In this document: piece by piece, positions 47,185-55,573 of the stretch | Layout of the letters: each line of letters starts with the position of its first letter | Numbering within the stretch: the stretch's first letter is position 1 | Source: Streptococcus sanguinis | Lineage (GTDB): Bacteria > Bacillota > Bacilli > Lactobacillales > Streptococcaceae | Assembly: GCF_003943735.1 (NCBI RefSeq) | Contig: NZ_RJMV01000002.1 | Location: forward strand, 1 to 64,000 | DNA length: 64,000 bases | Direction of reading: 5' to 3' | Notes under the pieces: generated by a model | Database searches by the model: none | What the model was told of the DNA's origin: nothing | Seen by the model: only the letters and a program-made list of their open reading frames with translations | Translations under genes and position numbers: made by a program

Positions 47185-47784
47185 GTGAAGGGGGATACTA
47201 ATATCCAACATGAAACGAAAATGGAACAGATTGCCTTAAATCAACTAGGTCAGGATCCAGACATCCGAGCGATTTTGGAAATTATTCGCAGTCTGGAGCT
47301 CAAGGATTCTTGGTTAGCGGCTGGATGTGTGAGGAATTTTATCTGGAATATGCTGTCAGAGCGACCAGGTTTTGACTCAGAGACGGATGTAGATGTCATT
47401 TTCTTTGATCCGACTTATGCTGAGGCAGAGACGATAGAGCTGGAAGCCAAACTCAAGGCAGACTGGCCACAGTATCGATGGGAGCTCAGAAATCAAGCCT
47501 ATATGCACCGCCATAGTCCTGGAACGGCTCCTTATAAAAATGCTTGCGAAGCCATGAGTAAGTATCCTGAGCGCTGCACTGCTATCGGCCTGCGTTTGCT
47601 GGAAAATGACAAACTGGAACTTTTTGCTCCCTATGGTTTGGAGGATATCTTAAACTTTCAGGTCAGACCGACTTCTCATTTTCTTGAAAATAAGGAGCGC
47701 CAGCATGTGTATGTTGAGCGCTTGGCTAAGAAGAATTGGCAGAAACGCTGGCCGCAGTTGGAATACCACTATCCTAATAAATAA
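47185..47784 (+). CDS. nucleotidyltransferase-fold protein (NTP_transf_6-like)
   Basis: 199 residues from GTG; an in-frame ATG at 47221 is an alternative. LAAGCVRNFIWN followed by DVDVIFFD resembles the nucleotidyltransferase core with its paired Asp, and PYGLEDILNFQVRP is common to this conserved bacterial family. Substrate unknown. Composition is closer to the core genome than to the toxin genes. Its last codons (HYPNK) also end the fused pseudogene at 48281, so it lies within the duplicated unit. Confidence 0.8.
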   Translation: MKGDTNIQHETKMEQIALNQLGQDPDIRAILEIIRSLELKDSWLAAGCVRNFIWNMLSERPGFDSETDVDVIFFDPTYAEAETIELEAKLKADWPQYRWELRNQAYMHRHSPGTAPYKNACEAMSKYPERCTAIGLRLLENDKLELFAPYGLEDILNFQVRPTSHFLENKERQHVYVERLAKKNWQKRWPQLEYHYPNK

Positions 47785-47828
47785 GCAAAGATTAAGAGTA
47801 AAATGTTTAAGTTATTTTAAGGAAGTTT
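47767..47828 (+). repeat. 62-bp direct repeat, left copy (truncated csRNA promoter)
   Basis: Nearly identical to 48448-48509. Contains the end of the nucleotidyltransferase gene and part of a CiaR box: TTTAAG-GAAGT, followed by TTAAAA in place of TTTAAG. It runs directly into the second immunity-like gene. This marks the joint of a tandem duplication. Confidence 0.85.
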
Positions 47829-47837
47829 AAAAATCTT

Positions 47838-48281
47838 ATGGCAAAATCTAGATATATGAGCAGATTCAAATGGCTCATTGTTATTGTATTGTTGACTATC
47901 ATCACTGTAGGAGGGATTTATATGTTTACCTTGAACAAAAACTCCGAAGAAGAGCGCCACAATAGAGAGTATGAAGTCAGTCTAGTAAAGGCTTTGAAGA
48001 ATTCTTATGAAGGTCTTGAGGAAATTGAGATAACAGAACCCTACTATAATGATAAACCAGGTTCTTGGTCTTGTGATGTAAAAATACGATTTAATAATGG
48101 AGAAAAAATAATTTATGGAATAAATCATAAATTGTATAGTAAAGAAAATCATGATGGACTAATGAAAGGAAAGACAGATGAAGAAATTGATCAGCAATGG
48201 AAGATGCTTCAAAGTCATAGGGGGAAAACTTCATCCAAAATATTAGTTATCTATTCTAATAGCGAGAGAGGAGAAGTGTAA
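47838..48281 (+). CDS. membrane-anchored immunity candidate, copy 2
   Basis: 147 residues. Membrane helix at about 11-32 and a cystatin-like extracellular domain (EIEITEPYY, SWSCDVKIRFNNG). The first ~60 residues match the gene at 44815; the rest shares the pattern but differs at most positions, as expected for an immunity variant. Its own toxin partner is reduced to a pseudogene. The ribosome site AAGGAAG is 12-13 bases away, so expression may be weak. Confidence 0.6.
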   Translation: MAKSRYMSRFKWLIVIVLLTIITVGGIYMFTLNKNSEEERHNREYEVSLVKALKNSYEGLEEIEITEPYYNDKPGSWSCDVKIRFNNGEKIIYGINHKLYSKENHDGLMKGKTDEEIDQQWKMLQSHRGKTSSKILVIYSNSERGEV

Positions 48282-48465
48282 TGTCGTTTGATTATACAGA
48301 TTAACATTGAATAGTCTGGGTCAGAATTATGCTGTCTATAGTATGAATAAAGACTTTTTAGATCGGAATAAACAGAAATTAGTGACGTCTAATCCAAAGG
48401 ATAATAACGAAACCAACACCATTACAACTTCAGACGGTCAGGCATTTCACTATCCTAATAAATAA
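48281..48465 (+). pseudogene. collapsed second effector fused to nucleotidyltransferase end
   Basis: Begins ATGTCGTTTGATTATACAGAT, then stops. In another frame it continues LNSLGQNYAVYSMNKDF and NETNTITTSDGQAF, matching the first ~60 residues of the TslA-like protein (LNELNQGPNVYSVNPEY, GETNTITTSDGQEF). It then jumps to HYPNK-stop, the end of the nucleotidyltransferase gene. So it carries a frameshift plus a deletion of about 2.3 kb relative to copy 1. Confidence 0.85.
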
Positions 48466-48509
48466 GTAAAAATTAAGAGTAAAATGTTTAAGTTATTTTA
48501 AGGAAGTTT
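48448..48509 (+). repeat. 62-bp direct repeat, right copy
   Basis: Matches 47767-47828 with a few changes. Here the sequence continues into a complete CiaR box and small RNA, so this copy is probably the original right boundary. Confidence 0.85.
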
Positions 48510-48529
48510 TAAGGAATGGATATTATACT
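48497..48529 (+). promoter_or_regulatory. CiaR box and promoter of third small RNA
   Basis: TTTAAG-GAAGT-TTTAAG at 48497-48513, ten bases, then TATACT at 48524-48529. Another TTTAAG four bases before the box may add affinity. Confidence 0.85.
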
Positions 48530-48535
48530 ATAACC

Positions 48536-48623
48536 AAGTTAAGAAATTAACTTAACTCCTAAAACTTTTTTCTTTTTAAAAAATAATCTCCCTACAAAAA
48601 GCCACCAAACGGTGGTTTTTTGC
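48536..48623 (+). ncRNA. CiaR-dependent small RNA (csRNA), copy 3
   Basis: About 86 nt. Has AAGTTAA/TTAACTT at the 5' side, the shared CTCCTAAAACTTTTTTC and AATAATCTCCC segments, and the terminator GCCACC-aaac-GGTGGT plus six T. More diverged from copies 1 and 2, so it may have different targets. Confidence 0.85.
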
Positions 48624-48740
48624 TATTTTCAGACATGAGAGGGGCAGGGCTTGCCCGTTTTCAACGAGAATCAGGAAACTGTAAACGATTCAGGGCTAGT
48701 TTTTGCCATTATTTTGTTATAATAGATAGCGAGGTATTCT

Positions 48741-49163
48741 ATGAAGAAAATTGTATTTGTATGTTTGGGCAATATCTGCCGCAGTCCGATGGCAGAGTTT
48801 GTCATGAAGAGTTTAACAGACCAACTGAAAATCGAGAGCCGGGCAACTTCAAGCTGGGAGCAAGGCAATCCCATTCATCGGGGAACACAGGCTATTTTTA
48901 AGAAATATGCCATTTCTTATGATAGGAACAAGACTTCTCAGCAGATTTCGACAGCGGATTTTGCGGATTTTGACTACGTCATTGGTATGGATGAAAGCAA
49001 TGTCCGAGATTTGAAGCGGCTGGCGCCTGAGGATTTTCAGCATAAAATTTATCAGTTTGAAGAAGAAAGTGTACCAGATCCTTGGTACACAGGAGATTTT
49101 GACCAAACCTATGATTTGGTCTTGGCTGGCTGCAAGAAGTGGCTAGAGCGTTTGGATGGATAG
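48741..49163 (+). CDS. low-molecular-weight protein tyrosine phosphatase
   Basis: 140 residues. The P-loop C8LGNICR14S is the CX5R signature, and DPWYTGDF carries the general-acid Asp. In streptococci such LMW-PTPs act on tyrosine-phosphorylated proteins. Preceded by a -10-like TATAAT and GAGG. Overlaps the next gene by eight bases. Confidence 0.93.
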   Translation: MKKIVFVCLGNICRSPMAEFVMKSLTDQLKIESRATSSWEQGNPIHRGTQAIFKKYAISYDRNKTSQQISTADFADFDYVIGMDESNVRDLKRLAPEDFQHKIYQFEEESVPDPWYTGDFDQTYDLVLAGCKKWLERLDG

Positions 49164-49581
49164 GAATATGGATAAAGTAAAAGAATTTTACGATAAATAC
49201 AAGGTCTATCTGACCCGGCAGAATTTAGAACTCTTGGCTGTCACGGTCATTGTACTGTCAGCTATTCTGGTCTTTACTTCGGGGATTCCTGGTAAGGGCG
49301 TTTTAACGCTGGATCAGGGGAAAATCAAGTATGACGGAACCTTGGTTCGCGGGAAGATGAACGGTCAGGGGACGATGACTTTTCAAAATGGGGACAGTTA
49401 TAGCGGTCAATTTCGCAATGGCATCTTTGACGGAAAAGGAACCTTTACCTCGCAGGCTGGCTGGAAATATGAAGGGGACTTCAGCAAGGGTCAGGCTGAT
49501 GGACAAGGGAAGCTAACGACAGAAGGCAATGTCGTTTATGAAGGAACGTTTAAACAAGGAATTTATCAAAATGCGCATTAA
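49156..49581 (+). CDS. membrane-anchored MORN-repeat protein
   Basis: 141 residues. One membrane helix at about 24-44, then about four MORN repeats (YDGTLVRGKMNGQGTMTF, YSGQFRNGIFDGKGTF, YEGDFSKGQADGQGKL, YEGTFKQG). Probably a surface-exposed or cytoplasmic scaffold. Starts inside the phosphatase gene and overlaps the acyltransferase by 11 bases, so the three form an operon. A second ATG four codons in is possible. Confidence 0.85.
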   Translation: MDRNMDKVKEFYDKYKVYLTRQNLELLAVTVIVLSAILVFTSGIPGKGVLTLDQGKIKYDGTLVRGKMNGQGTMTFQNGDSYSGQFRNGIFDGKGTFTSQAGWKYEGDFSKGQADGQGKLTTEGNVVYEGTFKQGIYQNAH

Positions 49582-51376
49582 ATGGTTTTCGCTCGTCAGA
49601 ATCACGGGGCTGCTTCTAGTTCTGCTTTATCATTACTTCCAGGGCGTTTTCCCTGGCGGTTTTATTGGTGTGGATATCTTCTTTACCTTTTCTGGCTTCT
49701 TGATTACCGCTCTGCTTATTGACGAGTTTGCCAAGAAGAAAGAAATCGATATCCAAGGCTTTTTCAAACGGCGTTTTTATCGGATTGTACCCCCTCTGGT
49801 CTTTATGATTTTGGTCGTTATGCCCTTTACCCTCTTGATTCGTAAGGATTTTGTGGCTGGAATTGGAACGCAGATTGCGGCTGCCTTGGGATTTGTGACC
49901 AACTTTTATGAAATGCTATCTGGCGGCAGTTATGAGAGTCAGTTTGTGCCGCACATCTTGATTCACACTTGGAGTCTGGCTTTAGAAGTGCACTATTATG
50001 TTCTTTGGGGCTTGGCTGCTTGGGGCTTGGGCAAGGTTGCCAAGTCAACGGCCCGCTATCGCGGTATGATTGCGTTGGTTTCTGCAGGTCTCTTTTTGCT
50101 CAGCTTTGTATCAATGTTTGCTGGCGGTTTGACCACTAAGAATTATTCTGATATTTATTTTTCAAGTTTGACCCACGTCTTTCCTTTCTTTGCAGGAAGC
50201 ATCCTAGCAACCTTATCTGGCGTCGGCCATGTCAGCAGTCGCTTTAAGATGCTGGAGGGAAAGCTGGCTCTCAAGCAAGTGCTAGGAATTATGGGGGGCA
50301 GCATAGCTGTTTTGCTTTTGCTCAGCTTCCTACTCAAGTTTGATAATCTTTGGACCTACCTGGTAGGATTCTTGATTTCGACTATCTTGGCCTGTCTGAT
50401 GATTTTGGCAGCTAGGATGTTGCATGACAAGCTCCCTGATGTGAAGGAGCCTGGCATTGTCAACTTTATCGCAGATACCAGCTACGGTGTTTATCTTTTC
50501 CACTGGCCATTCTATATTATCTTTACCCAGCTGATGAGTAACGGCTTGGCTGTTCTCTTGACCACGCTGCTGTCTCTTACTTTTGCAGCTTTGTCTTTCT
50601 ACATCTTGGAGCCAACTCTTGCTGGTCGTCAGCCAGTTATCATGGGAACCAAGATGGATCTGTCATCTCTTACCAGACCAATCTTTTACAGTATGATTCC
50701 GCTGACTTTGATTATGTTCTTTATCTCGGTGACAGCACCAAAGGTAGGAGCTTTTGAGGAAAGTTTGATTGTCAATGCTCTGAATCAAGCTGACACTAAG
50801 ATGCAGACAACTCGAAGTCAGGTTGATCAGTCCAAGGCGACTGAGTACAATGTGGCGGACGGGATTACCATGATTGGTGACTCTGTTGCACTGCGCTCTA
50901 GCGATCAATTGCAGCAGATCTTACCAGGAATCGAGCTAGACACTGTCGTTAGTCGCAGTCTGAGTACAGGCTTGGAGGTCTACAAGACAGATATTGCTAA
51001 TAGAGTGCTGAAGAAGCAGGTTGTTCTGGCTCTTGGAACCAATTCGTCCGGTTACTCGAATGAACTTTTGGATGAGTATGTTTCCAGCCTGCCTAAGGGT
51101 CATCAACTGATCCTCGTGACCCCTTATGACGGTCGCTCAGAGGGCGGCGTCTTGGCCCAGCAGCGGGAGTATGAGCTAGAATTAGCCAAGAAGTATGACT
51201 ATGTCTTTGTGGCCGACTGGCATCAAACTGCTATCGAAAATCCGCAGATTTGGGAAGGGACAGACTATGTCCACTTTGGCTCAAACTCAGAGTCCATCAT
51301 TGAAGGGGGAACTCTCTATGCCAATACCATTAAGCAAGCCATAGATGAAGCAAATTCTGGTAATGTGAAACCATAA
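49571..51376 (+). CDS. oatA: OatA-like O-acetyltransferase with SGNH domain
   Basis: 601 residues from ATG 49571 (AAGGA upstream); an earlier in-frame start lies deeper in the MORN gene. The N-terminal acyltransferase-3 part has about 10-11 membrane helices (GGFIGVDIFFTFSGF). The C-terminal extracellular SGNH esterase-like domain has Ser in MIGDSVALRS and Asp/His in DYVHFGS. OatA/Adr enzymes acetylate MurNAc at O-6, giving lysozyme resistance. Terminator follows. Confidence 0.9.
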   Translation: MRIKWFSLVRITGLLLVLLYHYFQGVFPGGFIGVDIFFTFSGFLITALLIDEFAKKKEIDIQGFFKRRFYRIVPPLVFMILVVMPFTLLIRKDFVAGIGTQIAAALGFVTNFYEMLSGGSYESQFVPHILIHTWSLALEVHYYVLWGLAAWGLGKVAKSTARYRGMIALVSAGLFLLSFVSMFAGGLTTKNYSDIYFSSLTHVFPFFAGSILATLSGVGHVSSRFKMLEGKLALKQVLGIMGGSIAVLLLLSFLLKFDNLWTYLVGFLISTILACLMILAARMLHDKLPDVKEPGIVNFIADTSYGVYLFHWPFYIIFTQLMSNGLAVLLTTLLSLTFAALSFYILEPTLAGRQPVIMGTKMDLSSLTRPIFYSMIPLTLIMFFISVTAPKVGAFEESLIVNALNQADTKMQTTRSQVDQSKATEYNVADGITMIGDSVALRSSDQLQQILPGIELDTVVSRSLSTGLEVYKTDIANRVLKKQVVLALGTNSSGYSNELLDEYVSSLPKGHQLILVTPYDGRSEGGVLAQQREYELELAKKYDYVFVADWHQTAIENPQIWEGTDYVHFGSNSESIIEGGTLYANTIKQAIDEANSGNVKP

Positions 51377-51382
51377 ATAATC

Positions 51383-51406
51383 AGCTCGGTTCGTCCGAGC
51401 TTTTTA
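51383..51406 (+). terminator. terminator after oatA
   Basis: AGCTCGG-ttcg-TCCGAGCT followed by TTTT. Confidence 0.88.
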
Positions 51407-51417
51407 TATCTAAGATA

Positions 51418-51431
51418 AGAAAGCGCTTTCA
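51418..51431 (+). promoter_or_regulatory. cre site upstream of adhE
   Basis: AGAAAGCGCTTTCA matches the cre consensus at 13 of 14 positions. It is about 150 bases upstream of the promoter, so its role in adhE control by CcpA is likely but indirect. Confidence 0.65.
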
Positions 51432-51435
51432 AATT

Positions 51436-51630
51436 TTATGTGAAAGTAAAAGTATGTGAAATCTCTAAAAAATAAAAAATTTTTTCACAAAAACTAAAAG
51501 AATAGGCTGTAAAATCAGTAGATTTGTTACTTATTTCACAAATCAATAGAGAAAAGTTTGTGAATGTCAGGTGAAAGTGTTTACAAAAATCATTAAATGG
51601 GTTATAATTGAATTGTGAAATATTTAACAA
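51436..51630 (+). promoter_or_regulatory. adhE promoter with multiple Rex-like sites
   Basis: Promoter TTTACA (51580-51585), 17 bases, TATAAT (51603-51608). Rex-like sites carry TGTGAAA/TTCACA halves. The best is TTGTGAAATATTTAACAA at 51613-51630 on the transcription start. Others are GTGAAAGTGTTTACAAA over the -35, TTTGTGAA at 51557, TTTCACAAA at 51534 and TTTCACAAA at 51483, with TGTGAAA at 51440 and 51455. Rex represses fermentative genes when NAD is high. Confidence 0.7.
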
Positions 51631-51679
51631 AGGTTAGTGCTCTTCGTCTAACCTAAGGCAAAACCATTGGAGGAATAGA

Positions 51680-54334
51680 ATGGCTGAAAAGAAGAAAACG
51701 GTAGAACAAGAAGACAAGTCTTTGGCAGCGCAAAAGCATGTCGACGAATTGGTGCAAAAAGGTCTGGTTGCACTCGAGGAAATGAGAAAGCTGAATCAGG
51801 AACAGGTGGACTACATCGTAGCCAAGGCCTCTGTAGCAGCTTTGGATGCCCATGGTGAGTTGGCTCTGCACGCTTATGAAGAAACGGGCCGCGGAGTTTT
51901 TGAAGATAAGGCAACGAAAAACCTCTTCGCCTGTGAGCACGTTGTGAATAATATGCGCCATACGAAAACTGTCGGCGTTATTCAGGAAGATGATGTGACT
52001 GGTTTAACCTTGATTGCGGAGCCAGTGGGTGTTGTCTGCGGAATTACTCCAACAACTAACCCAACTTCAACAGCTATTTTTAAGGCTCTGATTTCCTTAA
52101 AAACACGTAATCCGATTATCTTTGCTTTCCACCCATCTGCTCAAGAATCTTCTGCCCATGCAGCACAAATCGTGCGTGATGCAGCGATTGCAGCAGGTGC
52201 GCCTGAAAACTGTGTGCAATGGATTACAGCGCCATCGATGGAAGCAACTTCTGCACTTATGAACCACGAAGGGATTGCAACAATCCTTGCGACAGGTGGT
52301 AATGCAATGGTGAAGGCAGCTTACTCATGTGGTAAGCCAGCTCTGGGGGTTGGTGCCGGAAACGTACCAGCTTATGTGGAAAAATCCGCTAATATCCGTC
52401 AAGCAGCGCACGATATCGTTATGTCTAAGTCCTTTGACAATGGTATGGTCTGTGCCTCTGAGCAAGCCGTTATCATTGATAAGGAAGTTTATGATGAATT
52501 TGTAGCAGAGTTCAAATCTTATCATACTTACTTTGTCAATAAGAAAGAAAAAGCTCTGTTGGAAGAGTTCTGCTTCGGCGCTAAGGCAAACAGCAAGAAC
52601 TGTGCTGGTGCTAAGCTCAATCCGGATATCGTTGGTAAGCCAGCTACTTGGATTGCAGAGCAAGCAGGATTCAGTGTGCCAGAAGATACGAATATCTTGG
52701 CAGCAGAGTGTAAAGAAGTTGGTGAAAAAGAGCCATTGACACGTGAAAAACTGTCACCTGTCATCGCTGTGCTCAAGTCTGAATCCCGTGAAGACGGTGT
52801 TGAAAAGGCCCGTCAAATGGTAGAATTCCATGGTCTTGGTCACTCAGCTGCTATCCATACAGCGGACGAAGAGTTGACTAAGGAATTTGGTAAAGCTGTT
52901 CGTGCCATCCGTGTTATTTGCAACTCACCTTCCACTTTCGGCGGTATCGGGGATGTTTATAATGCCTTCCTGCCATCATTGACACTGGGCTGTGGATCTT
53001 ATGGTCGCAACTCAGTTGGTGATAACGTTAGTGCTGTGAATCTCTTGAACATCAAAAAAGTAGGAAGACGTAGAAATAATATGCAATGGATGAAACTCCC
53101 TTCAAAAACTTACTTCGAGCGTGACTCTATCCAATACCTGCAAAAATGTCGTGATGTGGAACGTGTCATGATCGTTACAGACCATGCTATGGTAGAGCTT
53201 GGTTTCCTAGATCGTATCATCGAACAACTCGATCTTCGTCGTAATAAGGTTGTTTACCAAATCTTTGCAGACGTAGAGCCAGATCCAGATATCACAACTG
53301 TTGAACGTGGTACGGAGATTATGCGTACCTTCAAACCTGATACAATCATCGCGCTTGGTGGTGGTTCACCAATGGACGCAGCTAAAGTAATGTGGCTCTT
53401 CTATGAGCAACCAGAAGTGGATTTCCGTGACCTTGTGCAAAAATTCATGGATATCCGTAAACGTGCCTTCAAATTCCCGTTGCTTGGTAAGAAGACTAAG
53501 TTTATCGCAATTCCTACAACATCTGGTACAGGTTCAGAAGTAACACCGTTTGCCGTTATCTCTGACAAGGCTAACAACCGTAAGTACCCAATCGCTGACT
53601 ACTCTCTGACTCCAACTGTAGCCATCGTAGACCCAGCTCTGGTACTGACTGTTCCAGGATTTGTTGCAGCAGACACTGGTATGGATGTTCTGACTCACGC
53701 AACAGAAGCTTATGTATCTCAGATGGCCAGCGACTTTACGGATGGTTTGGCTCTCCAAGCTATCAAACTAGTCTTTGAAAATCTGGAAAGCTCTGTTAAG
53801 AACGCTGACTTCCACTCTCGCGAAAAGATGCACAATGCCTCTACTATCGCTGGTATGGCCTTTGCCAATGCCTTCCTGGGAATTTCCCACTCTATGGCCC
53901 ATAAGATTGGTGCTCAGTTCCATACGATCCACGGTCGTACCAATGCGATCTTGCTGCCATATGTAATCCGCTACAACGGTACACGTCCAGCTAAGACAGC
54001 GACATGGCCTAAGTACAACTACTACCGTGCGGATGAGAAATACCAAGACATCGCTCGTATGCTTGGCTTGCCAGCTTCTACTCCAGAAGAAGGTGTTGAA
54101 TCATTTGCGAAAGCTGTTTATGAACTGGGAGAACGTGTCGGTATCGAAATGAACTTCAAGGCTCAAGGTATTGACGAAAAAGAATGGAAAGAACATTCAC
54201 GCGAATTGGCCTTCCTTGCCTACGAAGACCAATGTTCTCCAGCCAACCCACGCCTTCCAATGGTTGACCACATGCAGGAAATCATCGAAGACGCTTACTA
54301 TGGCTACAAGGAACGCCCAGGACGCCGCAAATAA
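51680..54334 (+). CDS. adhE: bifunctional acetaldehyde-CoA/alcohol dehydrogenase AdhE
   Basis: 884 residues. The N-terminal aldehyde dehydrogenase has the catalytic Cys in DNGMVCASEQ; the C-terminal iron-dependent alcohol dehydrogenase has GGGSPMDAAK and the metal-binding HKIGAQFHTIHGRTNA. Reduces acetyl-CoA to ethanol, recycling two NADH in mixed-acid fermentation, and polymerises into spirosomes. GGAGG site. Strong codon bias suggests high expression. Controlled by the Rex/cre region upstream. Confidence 0.97.
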   Translation: MAEKKKTVEQEDKSLAAQKHVDELVQKGLVALEEMRKLNQEQVDYIVAKASVAALDAHGELALHAYEETGRGVFEDKATKNLFACEHVVNNMRHTKTVGVIQEDDVTGLTLIAEPVGVVCGITPTTNPTSTAIFKALISLKTRNPIIFAFHPSAQESSAHAAQIVRDAAIAAGAPENCVQWITAPSMEATSALMNHEGIATILATGGNAMVKAAYSCGKPALGVGAGNVPAYVEKSANIRQAAHDIVMSKSFDNGMVCASEQAVIIDKEVYDEFVAEFKSYHTYFVNKKEKALLEEFCFGAKANSKNCAGAKLNPDIVGKPATWIAEQAGFSVPEDTNILAAECKEVGEKEPLTREKLSPVIAVLKSESREDGVEKARQMVEFHGLGHSAAIHTADEELTKEFGKAVRAIRVICNSPSTFGGIGDVYNAFLPSLTLGCGSYGRNSVGDNVSAVNLLNIKKVGRRRNNMQWMKLPSKTYFERDSIQYLQKCRDVERVMIVTDHAMVELGFLDRIIEQLDLRRNKVVYQIFADVEPDPDITTVERGTEIMRTFKPDTIIALGGGSPMDAAKVMWLFYEQPEVDFRDLVQKFMDIRKRAFKFPLLGKKTKFIAIPTTSGTGSEVTPFAVISDKANNRKYPIADYSLTPTVAIVDPALVLTVPGFVAADTGMDVLTHATEAYVSQMASDFTDGLALQAIKLVFENLESSVKNADFHSREKMHNASTIAGMAFANAFLGISHSMAHKIGAQFHTIHGRTNAILLPYVIRYNGTRPAKTATWPKYNYYRADEKYQDIARMLGLPASTPEEGVESFAKAVYELGERVGIEMNFKAQGIDEKEWKEHSRELAFLAYEDQCSPANPRLPMVDHMQEIIEDAYYGYKERPGRRK

Positions 54335-54374
54335 GCGAGCAGCTTCCTCAATTAAGAATAAGACAGTTTGTCGA

Positions 54375-54406
54375 TCATCCCCTGCCTTTTGGTGGGGGAT
54401 TTTTCT
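54375..54406 (+). terminator. terminator after adhE
   Basis: ATCCCC plus CC pairs with GG plus GGGGAT, followed by TTTTT. Confidence 0.85.
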
Positions 54407-54415
54407 ATGTGTCTC

Positions 54416-54504
54416 AGCGAGGCAAGACCTCTGGTCGAAGCCGAGCTTAGAGACATTGATGCTGAGGAGCGGAGCGACGTGAGCGCTATGTGTCTTAACG
54501 AAAC
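54416..54504. repeat. 89-bp structured repeat, copy 1
   Basis: Shares about 85% of bases with 54591-54679 at a constant offset of 175. Contains GACC-tct-GGTC, an AGACA..TGTCT stem and an AGCG..CGCT stem, which stay pairable in the other copy. The 54335-54777 gap otherwise shows only the adhE terminator. Confidence 0.8.
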
Positions 54505-54590
54505 GCGTCCGTAGGACAAAGTTGAGTCATAGAGCAGTGGATGCAGTTTTGCTCGTTAGGAAGAAAGCTGTATACCTTGGAGTAACATTT

Positions 54591-54679
54591 AGCCAGGCAA
54601 GACCGTTGGTCGAAGCCGAGCTTAGAGACATGGATGCTGAGGAGCGGAGCGACGTGAGTGCTAGATCTCTTAACGAAAG
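54591..54679. repeat. 89-bp structured repeat, copy 2
   Basis: Second copy. Differences include GACC-gtt-GGTC (loop change only), AGAGA..TCTCT in place of AGACA..TGTCT, and AGCG..TGCT (G-T). Stem-preserving changes hint at RNA function or a palindromic mobile element. No convincing frame in either direction. Confidence 0.8.
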
Positions 54680-54777
54680 GAGTTTGCTGGGGTAAAAAGA
54701 CGTAAACCTTCTGACTACTTGTGATTGAGTGAGCTTTTGTGCTAAGATAAGGGGACAATGGAAAAAAGGAGAGCAAT

Positions 54778-55458
54778 GTGATTTTTTTATCTTTATGGGC
54801 TGGGCTGTTGAGTGGTCTTTGCTGGTTGTTGGGTGATATTCTGCTGGTTGGCTTTGAGGTAGACAAGGAAAGCTATGCTTCCTTTACGGAGCAGAGTCGG
54901 ATTGGCAATAAGAATCTGTCTATGCTGATGCTGTCTGGCTCTGTCGGTCGGCTGCGTCTGGGCGCTCTGGTGGCTAACTTCTCAATCCCTCTTATGTTAG
55001 TCTCGCTTTATGCTCTCTTTGGTTTGACAAATAAGGGCTTGTGGGCCTATCTGTCAATAGCCTTGTTAGGAATTGGATTTGCTCTGTCGCCGGTGGCACA
55101 TGTGGCCTTTTACTACGTTGGGATCATCAGCAAAAAGGTTTATAAACGAAGCAAAGGACAGGTCTGCTCAGACGAAGATAGCGAGCTTATCAATGAAGCG
55201 GTACTCTTTCTAGATATAACCTGGCGGACAGCTATCGCTCTGACCGGACTAGGCTGGTTCGTTTACTCACTGTTAATAGTTACCGGTCAGACAATATTGC
55301 CTGCTTATCTGGGGCTGCTGACTCCTTTACCGCTCAGTCTCTTGACTATCTTACTGGTAGAAAAGCTGAGAATCGGACGCCCCTACCTTAACGGAGCTGG
55401 CCTAAACATAGGATTTAGTTTGTTCTATTTACTGCTCCTGCTTCATATAGGTTCTTAG
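54778..55458 (+). CDS. multi-spanning membrane protein of unknown function (DUF6796-like)
   Basis: 226 residues from GTG (AAAAGGAG eight bases before; the nearby ATG is followed directly by a stop). Six or seven membrane helices, with LFGLTNKGLW and a SPVAHVAFYYVG segment. Resembles a small family of streptococcal and clostridial membrane proteins with no known role. Stands alone. Confidence 0.75.
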   Translation: MIFLSLWAGLLSGLCWLLGDILLVGFEVDKESYASFTEQSRIGNKNLSMLMLSGSVGRLRLGALVANFSIPLMLVSLYALFGLTNKGLWAYLSIALLGIGFALSPVAHVAFYYVGIISKKVYKRSKGQVCSDEDSELINEAVLFLDITWRTAIALTGLGWFVYSLLIVTGQTILPAYLGLLTPLPLSLLTILLVEKLRIGRPYLNGAGLNIGFSLFYLLLLLHIGS

Positions 55459-55573
55459 GCGATGAATCGGTAAAATTTCAGAAAAACAGAAAATCTATAT
55501 ATTAACCTGTTGAAAACTTCCTCTTTCTATGGTATGATGAAAGAGGTTTCAAGAATCGTTGGGAGGATAAGAC

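Noticed and set aside
54495-54866. 123-codon reverse frame over the 89-bp repeat
   Set aside because: Spans a structured repeat and the start of a membrane protein gene; low-complexity composition and no ribosome site.
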